A stretch of 64,000 bases of DNA from Gillisia limnaea DSM 15749 (lineage in GTDB: Bacteria; Bacteroidota; Bacteroidia; Flavobacteriales; Flavobacteriaceae). Below, piece by piece: positions 28,014 through 36,781 of this stretch; positions within the stretch are counted from its first letter, which is position 1; each line of letters opens with the position of its first letter. The position numbers and the translations under genes are program-made. The notes beneath the pieces were generated by a model that saw only the letters and a program-made list of their open reading frames with translations, did no database searches and was not told the DNA's origin. The stretch lies in the NCBI RefSeq assembly GCF_000243235.1, contig NZ_JH594606.1:367476-431475 (forward strand). The letters are read 5' to 3'.

Positions 28014-29465
28014 TTAAAATTGAAAATAAATAAATTGTTGATCCACATTTTCACTCGCAAACCAATAAATTAATATAAGTAAAGAATAATAAAATAAATA
28101 TCTAAATGGCCTAAATTTAATCTTTACTTTTTCAATTGCAAATTCTCTTTTCCTTCCCAACCACTCTATAGTTATAAAAATCAATAATAATGGAAATAAA
28201 ACTTTTAAAAAATTAACGCCTTGATATAAGGGAATACTAAATAAAGAACTCGAAAATATTTCTCTAAGATAATTCAAAGCATGCTCAATATTATCTGCTC
28301 TAAAAAAAATCCAGGCAATCACTGTCAAACTAAAGGTTAAAGACATCTGGCCAATTTCTTTTTTACTTGGAAAATACGAATCACCAGCAACAACTTCCAT
28401 GTTCTGCCTATTTCTTTTTGTGAGCAGTAATGGCAAAAAGTAGATGGCATTCAAAGCTCCCCAAATGACAAATGTCCAGTTGGCACCATGCCAAAACCCG
28501 CTTACTATAAATATAATAAATGTGTTCCTTACTTTCATCCAGGTTCCTCCCCGGCTTCCTCCTAAAGGAATATAAAGATAATCCCTAAACCAAGTAGAAA
28601 GTGAAATATGCCAGCGCCTCCAAAATTCTGCAATATCCCTGGAGAAATATGGAAACGCGAAATTTTGCATTAATTTAAAACCGAAAAGGCGTGAGGTACC
28701 TATCGCAATGTCAGAATATCCGGAGAAATCCCCATAAATTTGGAAAGTAAAAAACACGGCTCCTAAAACTAAGGTGCTACCGGAATAGTCTGCGGAATTA
28801 TTGAAAATAAGATTGGCATAAGTAGCACAATTATCTGCAATAACAATTTTTTTAAATAAACCCCAAAGGATTTGCCTCAGGCCATCTACCGCATCATTAT
28901 ATTCAAATTGTCTTTTGGATAACATTTGTGGTAAAAGGTTAGTTGCCCTTTCAATAGGTCCTGCAACCAATTGTGGAAAGAAACTTACAAATGCTGCAAA
29001 GGATATAAAATCTTTGGTTGGTTCCAGTCGCTTTTTATATACATCTATCGTATAACTTAGGGTTTGAAAAGTATAAAAACTGATCCCGACCGGAAGAATA
29101 ATATTTAACGAATTTGCATTAATTGCAGACCCGAAAAATGTAAACGCCGATTTGAAATTATCTATGAAAAAATTATAATATTTAAAGAAGCCTAAAAATC
29201 CCAGGTTTACCAGTATGCTTATCCAAAGCAGTATTTTTCGCCTGTTTAAATTATGTTCCTTACCCAAACTTACCCCAATCCCATAATCAACCAGAGTACT
29301 AAAAAGTATCAACGCCAAAAACCGCCAATCCCACCAGCCGTAAAAAACATAGCTTGCTAGCGCGATAAGAATATTCTGATGCTTGAGGTTTTTGTTGACA
29401 ACAAACCAATAGAGCACAAATACTATCGGTAAAAAGATTGCGAAATCTATGGAGTTAAAAAGCAT
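28014..29465 (-). CDS. MBOAT family O-acyltransferase (AlgI/DltB type)
   Basis: A 483-residue membrane protein with about ten hydrophobic segments. The AlgI-family marks are present: LIALASYVFYGWWDWRF near residue 35-50, LPVGISFYTFQTLSYTIDVY near 125, FPQLVAGPIERATNLLPQ, the FWRRWHISLSTWFRDYLYIPLGGS block near 285 and the invariant histidine in IFIVSGFWHGANWTFVIWG near 325. It probably moves acetyl groups to the periplasmic side for O-acetylation of the polysaccharide. It has its own promoter-like element upstream. Confidence 0.88.
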   Translation of the reverse strand: MLFNSIDFAIFLPIVFVLYWFVVNKNLKHQNILIALASYVFYGWWDWRFLALILFSTLVDYGIGVSLGKEHNLNRRKILLWISILVNLGFLGFFKYYNFFIDNFKSAFTFFGSAINANSLNIILPVGISFYTFQTLSYTIDVYKKRLEPTKDFISFAAFVSFFPQLVAGPIERATNLLPQMLSKRQFEYNDAVDGLRQILWGLFKKIVIADNCATYANLIFNNSADYSGSTLVLGAVFFTFQIYGDFSGYSDIAIGTSRLFGFKLMQNFAFPYFSRDIAEFWRRWHISLSTWFRDYLYIPLGGSRGGTWMKVRNTFIIFIVSGFWHGANWTFVIWGALNAIYFLPLLLTKRNRQNMEVVAGDSYFPSKKEIGQMSLTFSLTVIAWIFFRADNIEHALNYLREIFSSSLFSIPLYQGVNFLKVLFPLLLIFITIEWLGRKREFAIEKVKIKFRPFRYLFYYSLLILIYWFASENVDQQFIYFQF

Positions 29466-29522
29466 GGAACTTCAAATTGGGGTTAGAAAATTTTATTTTA
29501 AAATTTTCTAATTAAAAATGGG

Positions 29523-29530
29523 CAAATATA
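29523..29530 (-). promoter_or_regulatory. Putative -7 promoter element of the MBOAT-SGNH unit
   Basis: Minus-strand TATATTTG, a full match to TAnnTTTG, 58 bases before the MBOAT ATG. A TTTG lies about 16 bases further up, slightly short of the usual spacing. Confidence 0.5.
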
Positions 29531-29603
29531 TAACAAATGGAAAGGCCAAATTAAAATTAGATTAAAAAATTAAAAGTATGTATTTATGAATAAAACCAAA
29601 GGC

Positions 29604-30488
29604 CTATCCAATTCCTTTCTCCACAGTATTTAATAAATAGTCGCCATACTCATTATTCTTAAATTGTTTGGCTATTGCACCAAGTTGTCCTTTTGAAATA
29701 TAGCCTTTTCTCCAGGCTATCTCCTCTAAACAAGCAATTTTCAGCCCTTGCCTTTTTTCTATAGTTTGTATGAAGTTTGAAGCTTCCAACCTAGAATCAT
29801 GGGTTCCGGTATCCAGCCAGGCATAACCACGCCCTAATTACTCCACGTTTAATAGGCTTTCCTGTAAATAGTATTGATTTACAGCGGTAATTTCCAGTTC
29901 TCCCCTTTCACTCGGGGTGATTTGTTTAGCAACTTCAATAACTGAATTCGGATAAAAATAAAGCCCCGTGACCGCGAAATTGCTCATTGGCTTTTTCGGT
30001 TTTTCCTCAATACTAAGAACTTTCCCTTCTTCATCAAAATCCACCACTCCATACCTTCCGGGATCCTGCACATAATATCCAAAAACGGTTGCCAGTTTTT
30101 CCTTTTCGGTTTTTTCTACGGCTCGATTTAGCAAATTACCAAAACCCTGTCCGTAAAATATATTGTCTCCCAAAATGAGGCAAACATCCTCTTCTCCAAT
30201 AAAATCTTCGCCCAAAATAAAAGCCTGTGCCAATCCATCGGGTGAAGGTTGGGCTTTATAGGAAAACTTCATTCCTAATCTTTTTCCATCTCCCAGCAAC
30301 TTTTTAAAATTCGGTAAATCTTCAGGCGTCGAGATTATCAAAATTTCCCTAATCCCCGCAAGCATCAAAACCGATAAAGGATAGTAGATCATCGGCTTGT
30401 CGTAAATTGCCAGGAGTTGCTTGGAGACTCCTTTAGTTATTGGATAAAGTCTGGTGCCGGAGCCTCCGGCGAGTATCATTCCTTTCAT
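29604..30488 (-). pseudogene. rmlA: Second glucose-1-phosphate thymidylyltransferase, broken by an in-frame stop
   Basis: The two frames 29838-30488 and 29604-29789 are in the same reading frame and together form a 294-codon RmlA. The N-terminal part has [22 protein letters not shown] and [12 protein letters not shown]; the C-terminal part has [14 protein letters not shown] and [15 protein letters not shown]. The break is one TAA at 29838-29840 in LLNVE-stop-LGRG, where homologues have an ordinary residue (AAA to TAA would do). The lost tail carries part of the catalytic domain, so it is likely inactive; rmlA at 18843 is intact and could replace it. Confidence 0.85.
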
Positions 30489-30491
30489 AAA

Positions 30492-30530
30492 ACACAGATT
30501 TCACGGATTAAAAATTGATTACACGGATTG
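30492..30530. repeat. GATTACACGG-type array, left of the GxxExxY gene
   Basis: Units CACAGATT, TCACGGATT, GATTACACGGATT. The right side of the gene (30921-30950) carries the reverse complement type (TGTGTAATCC, TTGTAATCCGTGCAATC), giving an inverted pair around the gene. Confidence 0.8.
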
Positions 30531-30538
30531 TTGGGTCA

Positions 30539-30919
30539 TTATTTAGTATTTATAAAGCGTTTCCAGGTTAAACTAGATTGACCAAAATTAATTAATAAAC
30601 CTAATTGGTAATTTGTGGATTTTAGATAATTTATGGTTTGAGCTTCGGTATCCTTATGTAAAAATGAAGCTGCTTTAATTTCAATCACTATTTTATCAAA
30701 ACAGATAAAGTCAGCAATAAAATATTTTTTCAAAGGTGCATCTTTATAATAGACCTGCAATTTCTTCTTGCTCTCAAAAATAACCTTCTGCATTTCAAAT
30801 TCATTTTCTAATGCTTCATGATAAACAGATTCCAAAAACCCGGCACCTAAATTCTTGTGCACTGTCATACAAGCACCAATAACTTTATATGTCTCATCCC
30901 CGAATAATAGTTTGTCCAT
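30539..30919 (-). CDS. GxxExxY protein
   Basis: A 126-residue protein of the GxxExxY family (TIGR04256-like, related to PD-(D/E)XK-like small proteins): YKVIGACMTVHKNLGAGFLESVYHEAL carries the naming motif GFLESVY, followed by KKYFIADFICFDKIVIEIKAA and a conserved C-terminal LGLLINFG. The D...EIKAA pattern resembles a nuclease core, but function is not established. It lies between inverted ACGGATT-type arrays, and a truncated second copy follows at once. Confidence 0.85.
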   Translation of the reverse strand: MDKLLFGDETYKVIGACMTVHKNLGAGFLESVYHEALENEFEMQKVIFESKKKLQVYYKDAPLKKYFIADFICFDKIVIEIKAASFLHKDTEAQTINYLKSTNYQLGLLINFGQSSLTWKRFINTK

Positions 30920-30920
30920 T

Positions 30921-30950
30921 TCTGTGTAATCCTTTGTAATCCGTGCAATC
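30921..30950. repeat. GTAATCC-type array, right of the GxxExxY gene
   Basis: Reads TGTGTAATCC, TTTGTAATCC, GTGCAATC; reverse complement of the array at 30492-30530 with a few differences. Confidence 0.8.
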
Positions 30951-30962
30951 TTTTAATTATTA

Positions 30963-31074
30963 TTACCAAAGCTTCTTCATAAACAGCCTCCAAGAATCCT
31001 GGACCCAAGGTTCTATGCACTTTCATGCAAGCTCCTATTATTTTATAACTTTCTTTTTTAAATACTATTACCAC
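30963..31074 (-). pseudogene. Truncated GxxExxY gene (5' part only)
   Basis: From ATG 31074 the frame gives ESYKIIGACMKVHRTLGPG and FLEAVYEEALVI, the first third of a GxxExxY protein distinct in sequence from the intact copy. After that it runs into the array at 30921-30950 and the reading frame loses all similarity. An ATTCG-type array (31084-31118) lies upstream. Confidence 0.8.
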
Positions 31075-31083
31075 CCAGAATCC

Positions 31084-31118
31084 ATTCGTTCAATTCGTTT
31101 TAATTCGTGTTAATTCGA
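31084..31118. repeat. AATTCGTT octamer array
   Basis: ATTCGTTC, AATTCGTT, TTAATTCG, TGTTAATTCG in a row upstream of the truncated GxxExxY gene. Confidence 0.65.
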
Positions 31119-31150
31119 TTTCCTCCTAAGCAATTCCCATTTCAGAAAAC

Positions 31151-32758
31151 TCACTCTTTAATTCTCAAATAGTATATTATAGGTTCCATTTTGACCCTTT
31201 TAAATCCATCCCTTATAAGCGAAAACTCCACAGATAACAAATCTTTGGATCTATCGCCAGGATAAGAATCTACTATAAAAATAGCAGTTCGCTGTTTTCC
31301 GTTTATCACTTTTACTATTTTTGGGTAATAAACCAATTCATCAACGGGCTGAAAAAAGGAATTTATATTCATGTTGGTTGCAGGGTACAAGTAATGGAAA
31401 ATATGACTTTTATCTCCATAGAAATAAACCTGAACATTATTTTTTTTCAGCTCATTTACCTCCATATCAATTTTTTCCAGGTAAGCAGCTCTGGTCTTTG
31501 TGGTACTTATAGGGGTGAGCAAACTAATATTAACCGGAGTATTTAATGCAGGAATGCTTTTATCCTCATATGTACCAGATAATTTTTCAATTAGGGCAAA
31601 TGGCAACAAAATAACCAAAATCACCACCCAATATGGCTGCGGTTTAAAATTATGAAAACTCAAAATAAATGGAAGCAGCAAAAATAAAGATGCAGCTTTC
31701 AGCAGACCTGTATTGGAACCAAAAGGGTTTATAAAAAGAAATAATATATAAAGATATAGCGCCAGATTTGGAAAGTTTAACCAATCTTTTCTGTTTTCAA
31801 TCATAGAAACTATTACCATTGATAAAGCAAGGGAAGTGAGAAACAAGGAATAATTTTGGGAATATTTAGTACGAATCACAAAAAGTCCAATCAGGATTAT
31901 AAATATCAAACCGGCCCCAGCATACAGCATATATTTTGGCATCTTATCTTCTGCTTTTTTAAATATAAAATGGCCTGCTAATATTAAGGATACGATTAGC
32001 AACATTTTTAAACCATGCAGGAAATAATTATAAAATAGCATTTTCAAGTCGTGCGAAGAAGAATTTGCCGAGGCTGCAAAAAACTCTTCCAAATTCGCAT
32101 AATAGATTGAAAAGCCGAATAAAATAAAAAATATGGTAAGAAGCATAAACATTACCGGAAGGTTCACCGAGTAATTTCCCTTTTGCAACTTGCCACTAAA
32201 TACCATGACTAAAAACACAATTGGAACAACAAGGATATTTGGAAGTCGAATTAAAACTGCTAAAGAACATATAAATGATAGAAGCAGCAATAAATAAAGA
32301 TTTGCTTTTTGAAGGTACAATACTGAAAGAGAAAATATCAATGATAATATAAAAATACTAATACTGTCATATCCCAAAATATTTACATTGAAAGGAGTAA
32401 ATAAAAATAAACCACAAGCTATGTAAAATAGAACTTCAACCCTTGGCTTGTGTAATTTAATTAATAAAAAAGGCATTAATAATGAGAAGAATAACATCAA
32501 AGAATTAAAGAATCTCAGATAAATAACTTCCGGTCCCACAAGACTTATTACGCCTTTTATTATTATTGAGCTAAGGAAAAAAGGATACAGATAAATTCCA
32601 TCTGCAGGATTAAGAGCCTGATTAAGATGATAAAAACTGTCAGTAAAATCCAGACCAAAAAAAATAGAGGAAAAAAAATAAAATACCGAAACCGTCAGAA
32701 AAACATTGACAATTATAACAATATGTTTTCTTTCAGGGTTGAAAAGGAATGTATTCAA
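31151..32758 (-). CDS. Polytopic membrane protein, GT-C-like (ArnT/PMT superfamily layout)
   Basis: A 535-residue protein with about eleven hydrophobic segments and a soluble C-terminal part (residues about 420-535). The first loop carries GLDFTDSFYHLNQAL (near residue 35), where an acidic DxxD-like pair is expected in GT-C glycosyltransferases that use lipid-linked sugars. It could also be a polymerase-like protein; no known family signature is certain. The start is TTG (32756-32758): there is an in-frame stop just before it and no suitable ATG. It follows the DegT aminotransferase gene on the same strand. Confidence 0.5.
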   Translation of the reverse strand: MNTFLFNPERKHIVIIVNVFLTVSVFYFFSSIFFGLDFTDSFYHLNQALNPADGIYLYPFFLSSIIIKGVISLVGPEVIYLRFFNSLMLFFSLLMPFLLIKLHKPRVEVLFYIACGLFLFTPFNVNILGYDSISIFILSLIFSLSVLYLQKANLYLLLLLSFICSLAVLIRLPNILVVPIVFLVMVFSGKLQKGNYSVNLPVMFMLLTIFFILFGFSIYYANLEEFFAASANSSSHDLKMLFYNYFLHGLKMLLIVSLILAGHFIFKKAEDKMPKYMLYAGAGLIFIILIGLFVIRTKYSQNYSLFLTSLALSMVIVSMIENRKDWLNFPNLALYLYILFLFINPFGSNTGLLKAASLFLLLPFILSFHNFKPQPYWVVILVILLPFALIEKLSGTYEDKSIPALNTPVNISLLTPISTTKTRAAYLEKIDMEVNELKKNNVQVYFYGDKSHIFHYLYPATNMNINSFFQPVDELVYYPKIVKVINGKQRTAIFIVDSYPGDRSKDLLSVEFSLIRDGFKRVKMEPIIYYLRIKE

Positions 32759-32790
32759 ATTTAAATTTTATATTGATGCTACTTAATATT

Positions 32791-32824
32791 TAGATTACGC
32801 GGATTTAGACGAATTACGCGGATT
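32791..32824. repeat. GATTACGCGGATT array without a gene
   Basis: TAGATTACGCGGATTTAGAC then GAATTACGCGGATT: the same unit type that borders the GxxExxY gene, here left over at the 3' end of the DegT aminotransferase gene (whose last codons are built from it). Confidence 0.7.
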
Positions 32825-33902
32825 TACTTGATATCACAGCGTTGATAATTTTTGAAATAAGATTAATATGTTTTAACTCTAAGCCCTTATATAGAGGTAA
32901 GCATAGAATTCTTCCGGATATCTCTTCTGAAATTTTCATTTTAGTATAACTCACATATTCGAGGGTATTTAGCGATGGATAAAAATATCTTCTTGGGAAG
33001 ATCTGCTCCTTATTTAAAGCTTTCTCAACCTTTAATAGTTGCTTTTCATCTTCAAAGATAATTGGATAATAGCTATAATTCCATGCGGTGTCTTCCCGGA
33101 TTACGATCTTCCTTAACTTTTCAAAATTCAAAAGTTGATCATATATTTCAACAATTTCTTTTCGGCATTGTATTAAGCTTTCAACATAAGGCAAAACTGC
33201 CAAGCCCATTGCAGCCTGTAATTCGCTCATTTTAGCATTGATCCCCAGACCGTGAAAATTTAATGGCCCATCATGCCCAAAATTATGACTGTAAAATAAT
33301 GTTTTATATAGATCCTCATCTTTACAAAACATCGCGCCACCTTCCCCGGTGTGAAAAAGTTTTGTCGCGTGAAAACTACAGGTGCTTATATCTCCAAAGC
33401 CGAACAACGTTTTTCCTTTATAGTTCACACCAAATGAATGGGCAGCATCATAGATCACCTTTAAACTGTGCTTCCTGGCGATCCTTTCAATTTCTTCTAC
33501 ATTACAGGGGTTTCCGAATACATGGGTAGCCAGGATTGTAGTTGTTTTATCAGTGATGGCAGCTTCAATTTTAGTTTCATCAATGGTTAGAAATTCGGGG
33601 TGTATGTCAACAAATACGGGAGTGCAATTTTCCCAAACTATAGTTGAAGTTGTTGCTACATAACTAAAAGGCGTGGTTATAACTTCCCCCTTCCCAGCTA
33701 AAACCTTCAAAGCTATTTGCAATGGCAGGGTCCCATTGGCAGTGAGAATCACATTTGGAACATTGAGGGTTTCTTTTATGCCCGCCTGTAATTCAAATAG
33801 GAGTTTCCCACCATTGGTTAACTGGTTACTATCCCAAATTTGCTGAATTAGCTGATAATATTCTTCTATTGGAGGTAAAAATGTTTTGGTAACTGGGATC
33901 AT
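32814..33902 (-). CDS. DegT/DnrJ/EryC1 family aminotransferase
   Basis: A 362-residue PLP enzyme acting on a nucleotide keto sugar. It starts MIPVTKTFLPPIEEY, has SNQLTNGGKLLFELQ, ILTANGTLPLQIALK, YDAAHSFGVNYKG and the PLP lysine in STCSFHATKLFHTGEGGAM near residue 181. The N-terminal form resembles VioA-type enzymes that aminate C4 of dTDP-4-keto-6-deoxyglucose, the product of the rmlB genes here, but the substrate is inferred only. Its start overlaps the Wzx stop by four bases. Confidence 0.75.
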   Translation of the reverse strand: MIPVTKTFLPPIEEYYQLIQQIWDSNQLTNGGKLLFELQAGIKETLNVPNVILTANGTLPLQIALKVLAGKGEVITTPFSYVATTSTIVWENCTPVFVDIHPEFLTIDETKIEAAITDKTTTILATHVFGNPCNVEEIERIARKHSLKVIYDAAHSFGVNYKGKTLFGFGDISTCSFHATKLFHTGEGGAMFCKDEDLYKTLFYSHNFGHDGPLNFHGLGINAKMSELQAAMGLAVLPYVESLIQCRKEIVEIYDQLLNFEKLRKIVIREDTAWNYSYYPIIFEDEKQLLKVEKALNKEQIFPRRYFYPSLNTLEYVSYTKMKISEEISGRILCLPLYKGLELKHINLISKIINAVISSKSA

Positions 33903-35335
33903 TTTTTAAAAATAAGTTTAGAAAGTTCAAAAAAGCTTCCGAATTTAAACAAAAAAGCCGTGAACAGATAAACGGAAGTGCCTACTACTCCACCTATAAG
34001 AATTCTTATTATATCCATATTTAATTTCAAACCAAAGTAGTCTAATAAAAAAACAATTCCTCCTGCAAAAACGGCCAACAAAATTATTGGAAAAACATCT
34101 TTTAGCTGTTGCAAAGCGCTATAGTTAATAAATTTCCCGGTATAATGAGCGTTGATAAAAAAGGCAAAGATGGAAATAAATACCTGACCATATAATAAGG
34201 CTATAATACCAAACGGGATCGTAATGAGAAGGGTAATAACTATGATTATTTTCTTAATTACCTCCAATTTCAAAAACAGGTCACTTCTCCCTTTTACATT
34301 CAGGATACTTAAATTATAAGAGTGAATAGGAAACAGGATCCCTGTAATACAAAGTATTTGAAAGTAGGGAACCGCCGGCAACCACTTTTCTGTAAATAAA
34401 AATCGAAAGCTAGGCTCGGCAAGCACTGCCATAAAGATTAAAATTGGAGTAATTACAAAAACGACCATTTGCATAAGTTGCTTATATACTCTTCTTAAAC
34501 GCACATCATCATTTTGAATTGAAACAAACAAGGGGAAAGTCACCTTATTTAAGGCATTGGAAATATTAGTTACGGGGAGTTGATTCATAGTTTGGGCACG
34601 GGTATAAAATCCAACCTGGGCTGCGGAAAAATATCTACCGATAACTATTAAAAAAATATTGTTAAAGATCCTGTCCAATAACTCGGATAGGGTTAATTTA
34701 TAACCATAATTAAAATGAGCTTTAAATTTTTGAAAATTAAAATTTAAACCGGGTGTCCAGCCGGAATATATCCAAAGCTGCACTGTACTAATGATTGATG
34801 TAACAATGCTGCTCCACACAAGACTCCATACTCCATAACCGGTCATAGCCATCACCACTCCAACGATTCCACCAATAATGGCGGCGGGAATTGCAATTAT
34901 TGTCTGGGTTTTAAAATCCATGATTTTTGTCAGTCTCGCCAATTGAACAGCGGCAAATGCCGAAATTATGAAAGTAACACAGTAAACTCTCAAAATCCCT
35001 GTAAGTATAGGCTGGGAATAAAAATCGGCAACGAGAGGAGCTAAAAGAAATACACCCAAATACACTATAATACCAGCTGCCAAATTAAAATAAAAAACGG
35101 TGGAATAATCCTGGGCATCAAGATCTTCGCCCCTTATAAGGGATTTGGTTAGCCCTCCGTGCAGCAAGGTGTTCCCTACTGCAACAAACACAGCAATCAT
35201 TCCAATTAACCCAAATTCCTCCGGCATTAAAATCCTTGCCAGGATCAGGGAAACAAGAAACCCGATAAGCTGGTTTCCAAACTGCTGGGTATAGGTCCAT
35301 ACCAAACTTATTGCAGTTTGTTTTTTTAAAGACAT
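33899..35335 (-). CDS. Wzx-type lipopolysaccharide/polysaccharide flippase
   Basis: A 478-residue member of the PST/MOP exporter superfamily with about twelve to fourteen membrane segments. It opens MSLKKQTAISLVWTYTQQFGNQLIGFLVSLILARIL split over the first 40 residues, the WzxC-like pattern, followed by MPEEFGLIGMIAVF and VGFYTRAQTMNQLPV. It would flip the undecaprenyl-linked repeat unit across the inner membrane. A -7 element lies upstream, and it couples by a 4-base overlap to the aminotransferase. No Wzy or chain-length regulator is recognisable nearby. Confidence 0.85.
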   Translation of the reverse strand: MSLKKQTAISLVWTYTQQFGNQLIGFLVSLILARILMPEEFGLIGMIAVFVAVGNTLLHGGLTKSLIRGEDLDAQDYSTVFYFNLAAGIIVYLGVFLLAPLVADFYSQPILTGILRVYCVTFIISAFAAVQLARLTKIMDFKTQTIIAIPAAIIGGIVGVVMAMTGYGVWSLVWSSIVTSIISTVQLWIYSGWTPGLNFNFQKFKAHFNYGYKLTLSELLDRIFNNIFLIVIGRYFSAAQVGFYTRAQTMNQLPVTNISNALNKVTFPLFVSIQNDDVRLRRVYKQLMQMVVFVITPILIFMAVLAEPSFRFLFTEKWLPAVPYFQILCITGILFPIHSYNLSILNVKGRSDLFLKLEVIKKIIIVITLLITIPFGIIALLYGQVFISIFAFFINAHYTGKFINYSALQQLKDVFPIILLAVFAGGIVFLLDYFGLKLNMDIIRILIGGVVGTSVYLFTAFLFKFGSFFELSKLIFKK

Positions 35336-35403
35336 TTATAAAATTGTTCCATAATTGTTGAGTTAAACTGCATTTCCGGTAAGATCATCGGTTAATCCAT
35401 TAA

Positions 35404-35411
35404 CAAAAGTA
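35404..35411 (-). promoter_or_regulatory. Putative -7 promoter element of the wzx unit
   Basis: Minus-strand TACTTTTG matches TAnnTTTG, about 70 bases before the Wzx ATG. It lies back to back with the promoter of the plus-strand GT10 gene. Confidence 0.45.
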
Positions 35412-35496
35412 TCAATTTCAAATTAGCCTGTCTACTTTAAGATATAATTTATGGTTTCTTAATATTGAAAAAGGCCTATTTACGTAAAATGCTTTT

Positions 35497-35530
35497 TTTG
35501 AATTTTTTTGAATCGCTATAAGTATATTTG
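35497..35530 (+). promoter_or_regulatory. Putative promoter of the GT10 gene
   Basis: TTTG at 35497-35500, 22 bases, then TATATTTG at 35523-35530: both Bacteroidota elements at accepted spacing. The transcript would start near 35537 and reach the ATG at 35614. Confidence 0.6.
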
Positions 35531-35613
35531 TTTTTACAACCCAAAAACACTTTCAAGCGATTGCGAAGTTATCGTTGAAAAATAAAATTCACAGAAAGTT
35601 TAAATGCTCTAAA

Positions 35614-36630
35614 ATGAAAACTTTGAAAATATGGTTTACTGATTTTTATCCTGGATTTGAACCTAAAGATAATTTGATTACCCAACTTTTATTTAAATCA
35701 TATAATATTGAATTCGATAAAAACAAGCCCGATTATCTAATTTACTCTTGCCATGGACACGAATTTTTGAATTATAATTGTGTGCGAATATTTTATACCG
35801 GTGAGAATTTAAAACCGGATTTTAACCTATGTGATTATGCCATTGGCTTTGATTACATCCATTTTAATAACAGATATCTGAGATTTCCGAATTTCGCGTT
35901 TTATGAAAGCCAATTTCAGCAATTAATAATTTCGAAAAACCCTGGTTCATTAGATCTTTCAGCCAAAAAACATTTCTGTAATTTTATTTATGCAAATTCA
36001 AACGCTGACCCAACAAGGGACAATTTTTTTTATCTTTTAAATAAATATAAAAAGGTTGCATCTCCAGGCAAGCATTTAAATAATATTTCAATGGATGTAG
36101 GAGAAAGATATGCGAAAGATTGGATGTTTACTAAAATAGAATTTCAATCCAGTTGTAAATTCTCCATTGCTTTTGAAAATACCTCATCGCCGGGATACAC
36201 TACCGAAAAACTACTGCACGCTTTTATTACAGGGACTATTCCCATTTACTGGGGTAATCCTGAAGTAATGAAAGACTTTAATCCAAAGGCATTTATTAAT
36301 TGCCATGATTTTGAAAGCTTTGAAGATGTTGTTAGCAAGGTAAAAGAAATTGATAATGACGATGAAATGTTCTTGTCGATGTTAAATGAACCGCCTTTTC
36401 GAAATAATATTATTCCTGAAAATTTAAAAAAAGAGCCATTATTAGTATTTTTAAAAAATATTTTTGATCAAAAAAGAGAAGATGCTTTCCAAAGATCTTT
36501 CTATGGAACTTCTGCTAAATATGAAAATGATATGAAAGAAATGATATTATTTAGGAAGAAGTATAGAAGTATGATCCAATTTCTAGGTTTGCTAAAAAAA
36601 ACCTTAAAAATTATGAAAAGAAATAGATAA
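35614..36630 (+). CDS. GT10 family alpha-1,3/4-fucosyltransferase-like protein
   Basis: A 338-residue protein of the GT10 family (Helicobacter pylori FucT relatives). KIWFTDFYPGFEP opens the fold; FCNFIYANSNADPTRDNFF and the donor site SIAFENTSSPGYTTEKLLHAF followed by GTIPIYWGNPEV are the diagnostic block (around residues 200-235). I chose the ATG at 35614 over a TTG at 35575 since similarity starts there. It is the only plus-strand gene in the polysaccharide region, with its own promoter, and GDP-fucose genes (gmd, fcl) are not in the window. It might use another GDP-6-deoxysugar. Confidence 0.85.
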   Translation: MKTLKIWFTDFYPGFEPKDNLITQLLFKSYNIEFDKNKPDYLIYSCHGHEFLNYNCVRIFYTGENLKPDFNLCDYAIGFDYIHFNNRYLRFPNFAFYESQFQQLIISKNPGSLDLSAKKHFCNFIYANSNADPTRDNFFYLLNKYKKVASPGKHLNNISMDVGERYAKDWMFTKIEFQSSCKFSIAFENTSSPGYTTEKLLHAFITGTIPIYWGNPEVMKDFNPKAFINCHDFESFEDVVSKVKEIDNDDEMFLSMLNEPPFRNNIIPENLKKEPLLVFLKNIFDQKREDAFQRSFYGTSAKYENDMKEMILFRKKYRSMIQFLGLLKKTLKIMKRNR

Positions 36631-36640
36631 TGAGGGAATA

Positions 36641-36675
36641 CTGATTACGCCGATTAAATCGGATTGCACAGATTC
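36641..36675. repeat. GATTACGCCGATT array without a gene
   Basis: CTGATTACGCCGATTAAATC then GGATTGCACAGATT, the GxxExxY-border unit type. It includes the palindrome CCGATTAAATCGG. Confidence 0.7.
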
Positions 36676-36689
36676 ATTCTGTCCATTTA

Positions 36690-36777
36690 TTGTTAAGTTG
36701 TAAAATTGTTAAGGTGTTAATTTGGCAAATTGTTAAGTTGTTAAGTTGTTAAGTTGTTAAGTTGTAAAAGTGTAAAA
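36690..36777. repeat. Octamer array (TTGTTAAG units), left of a four-helix-bundle gene
   Basis: About eleven 8-base units, four of them a perfect TTGTTAAG run near 36730-36760. Read against the array at 37191-37277 (ACAACTTC, ACAGCTTT units) it is its approximate reverse complement. Confidence 0.85.
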
Positions 36778-36781
36778 ATGT

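Noticed and set aside
29789-29840. Frameshift in the second rmlA
   Set aside because: Both parts are in the same frame, so the defect is a nonsense codon and not a shift.
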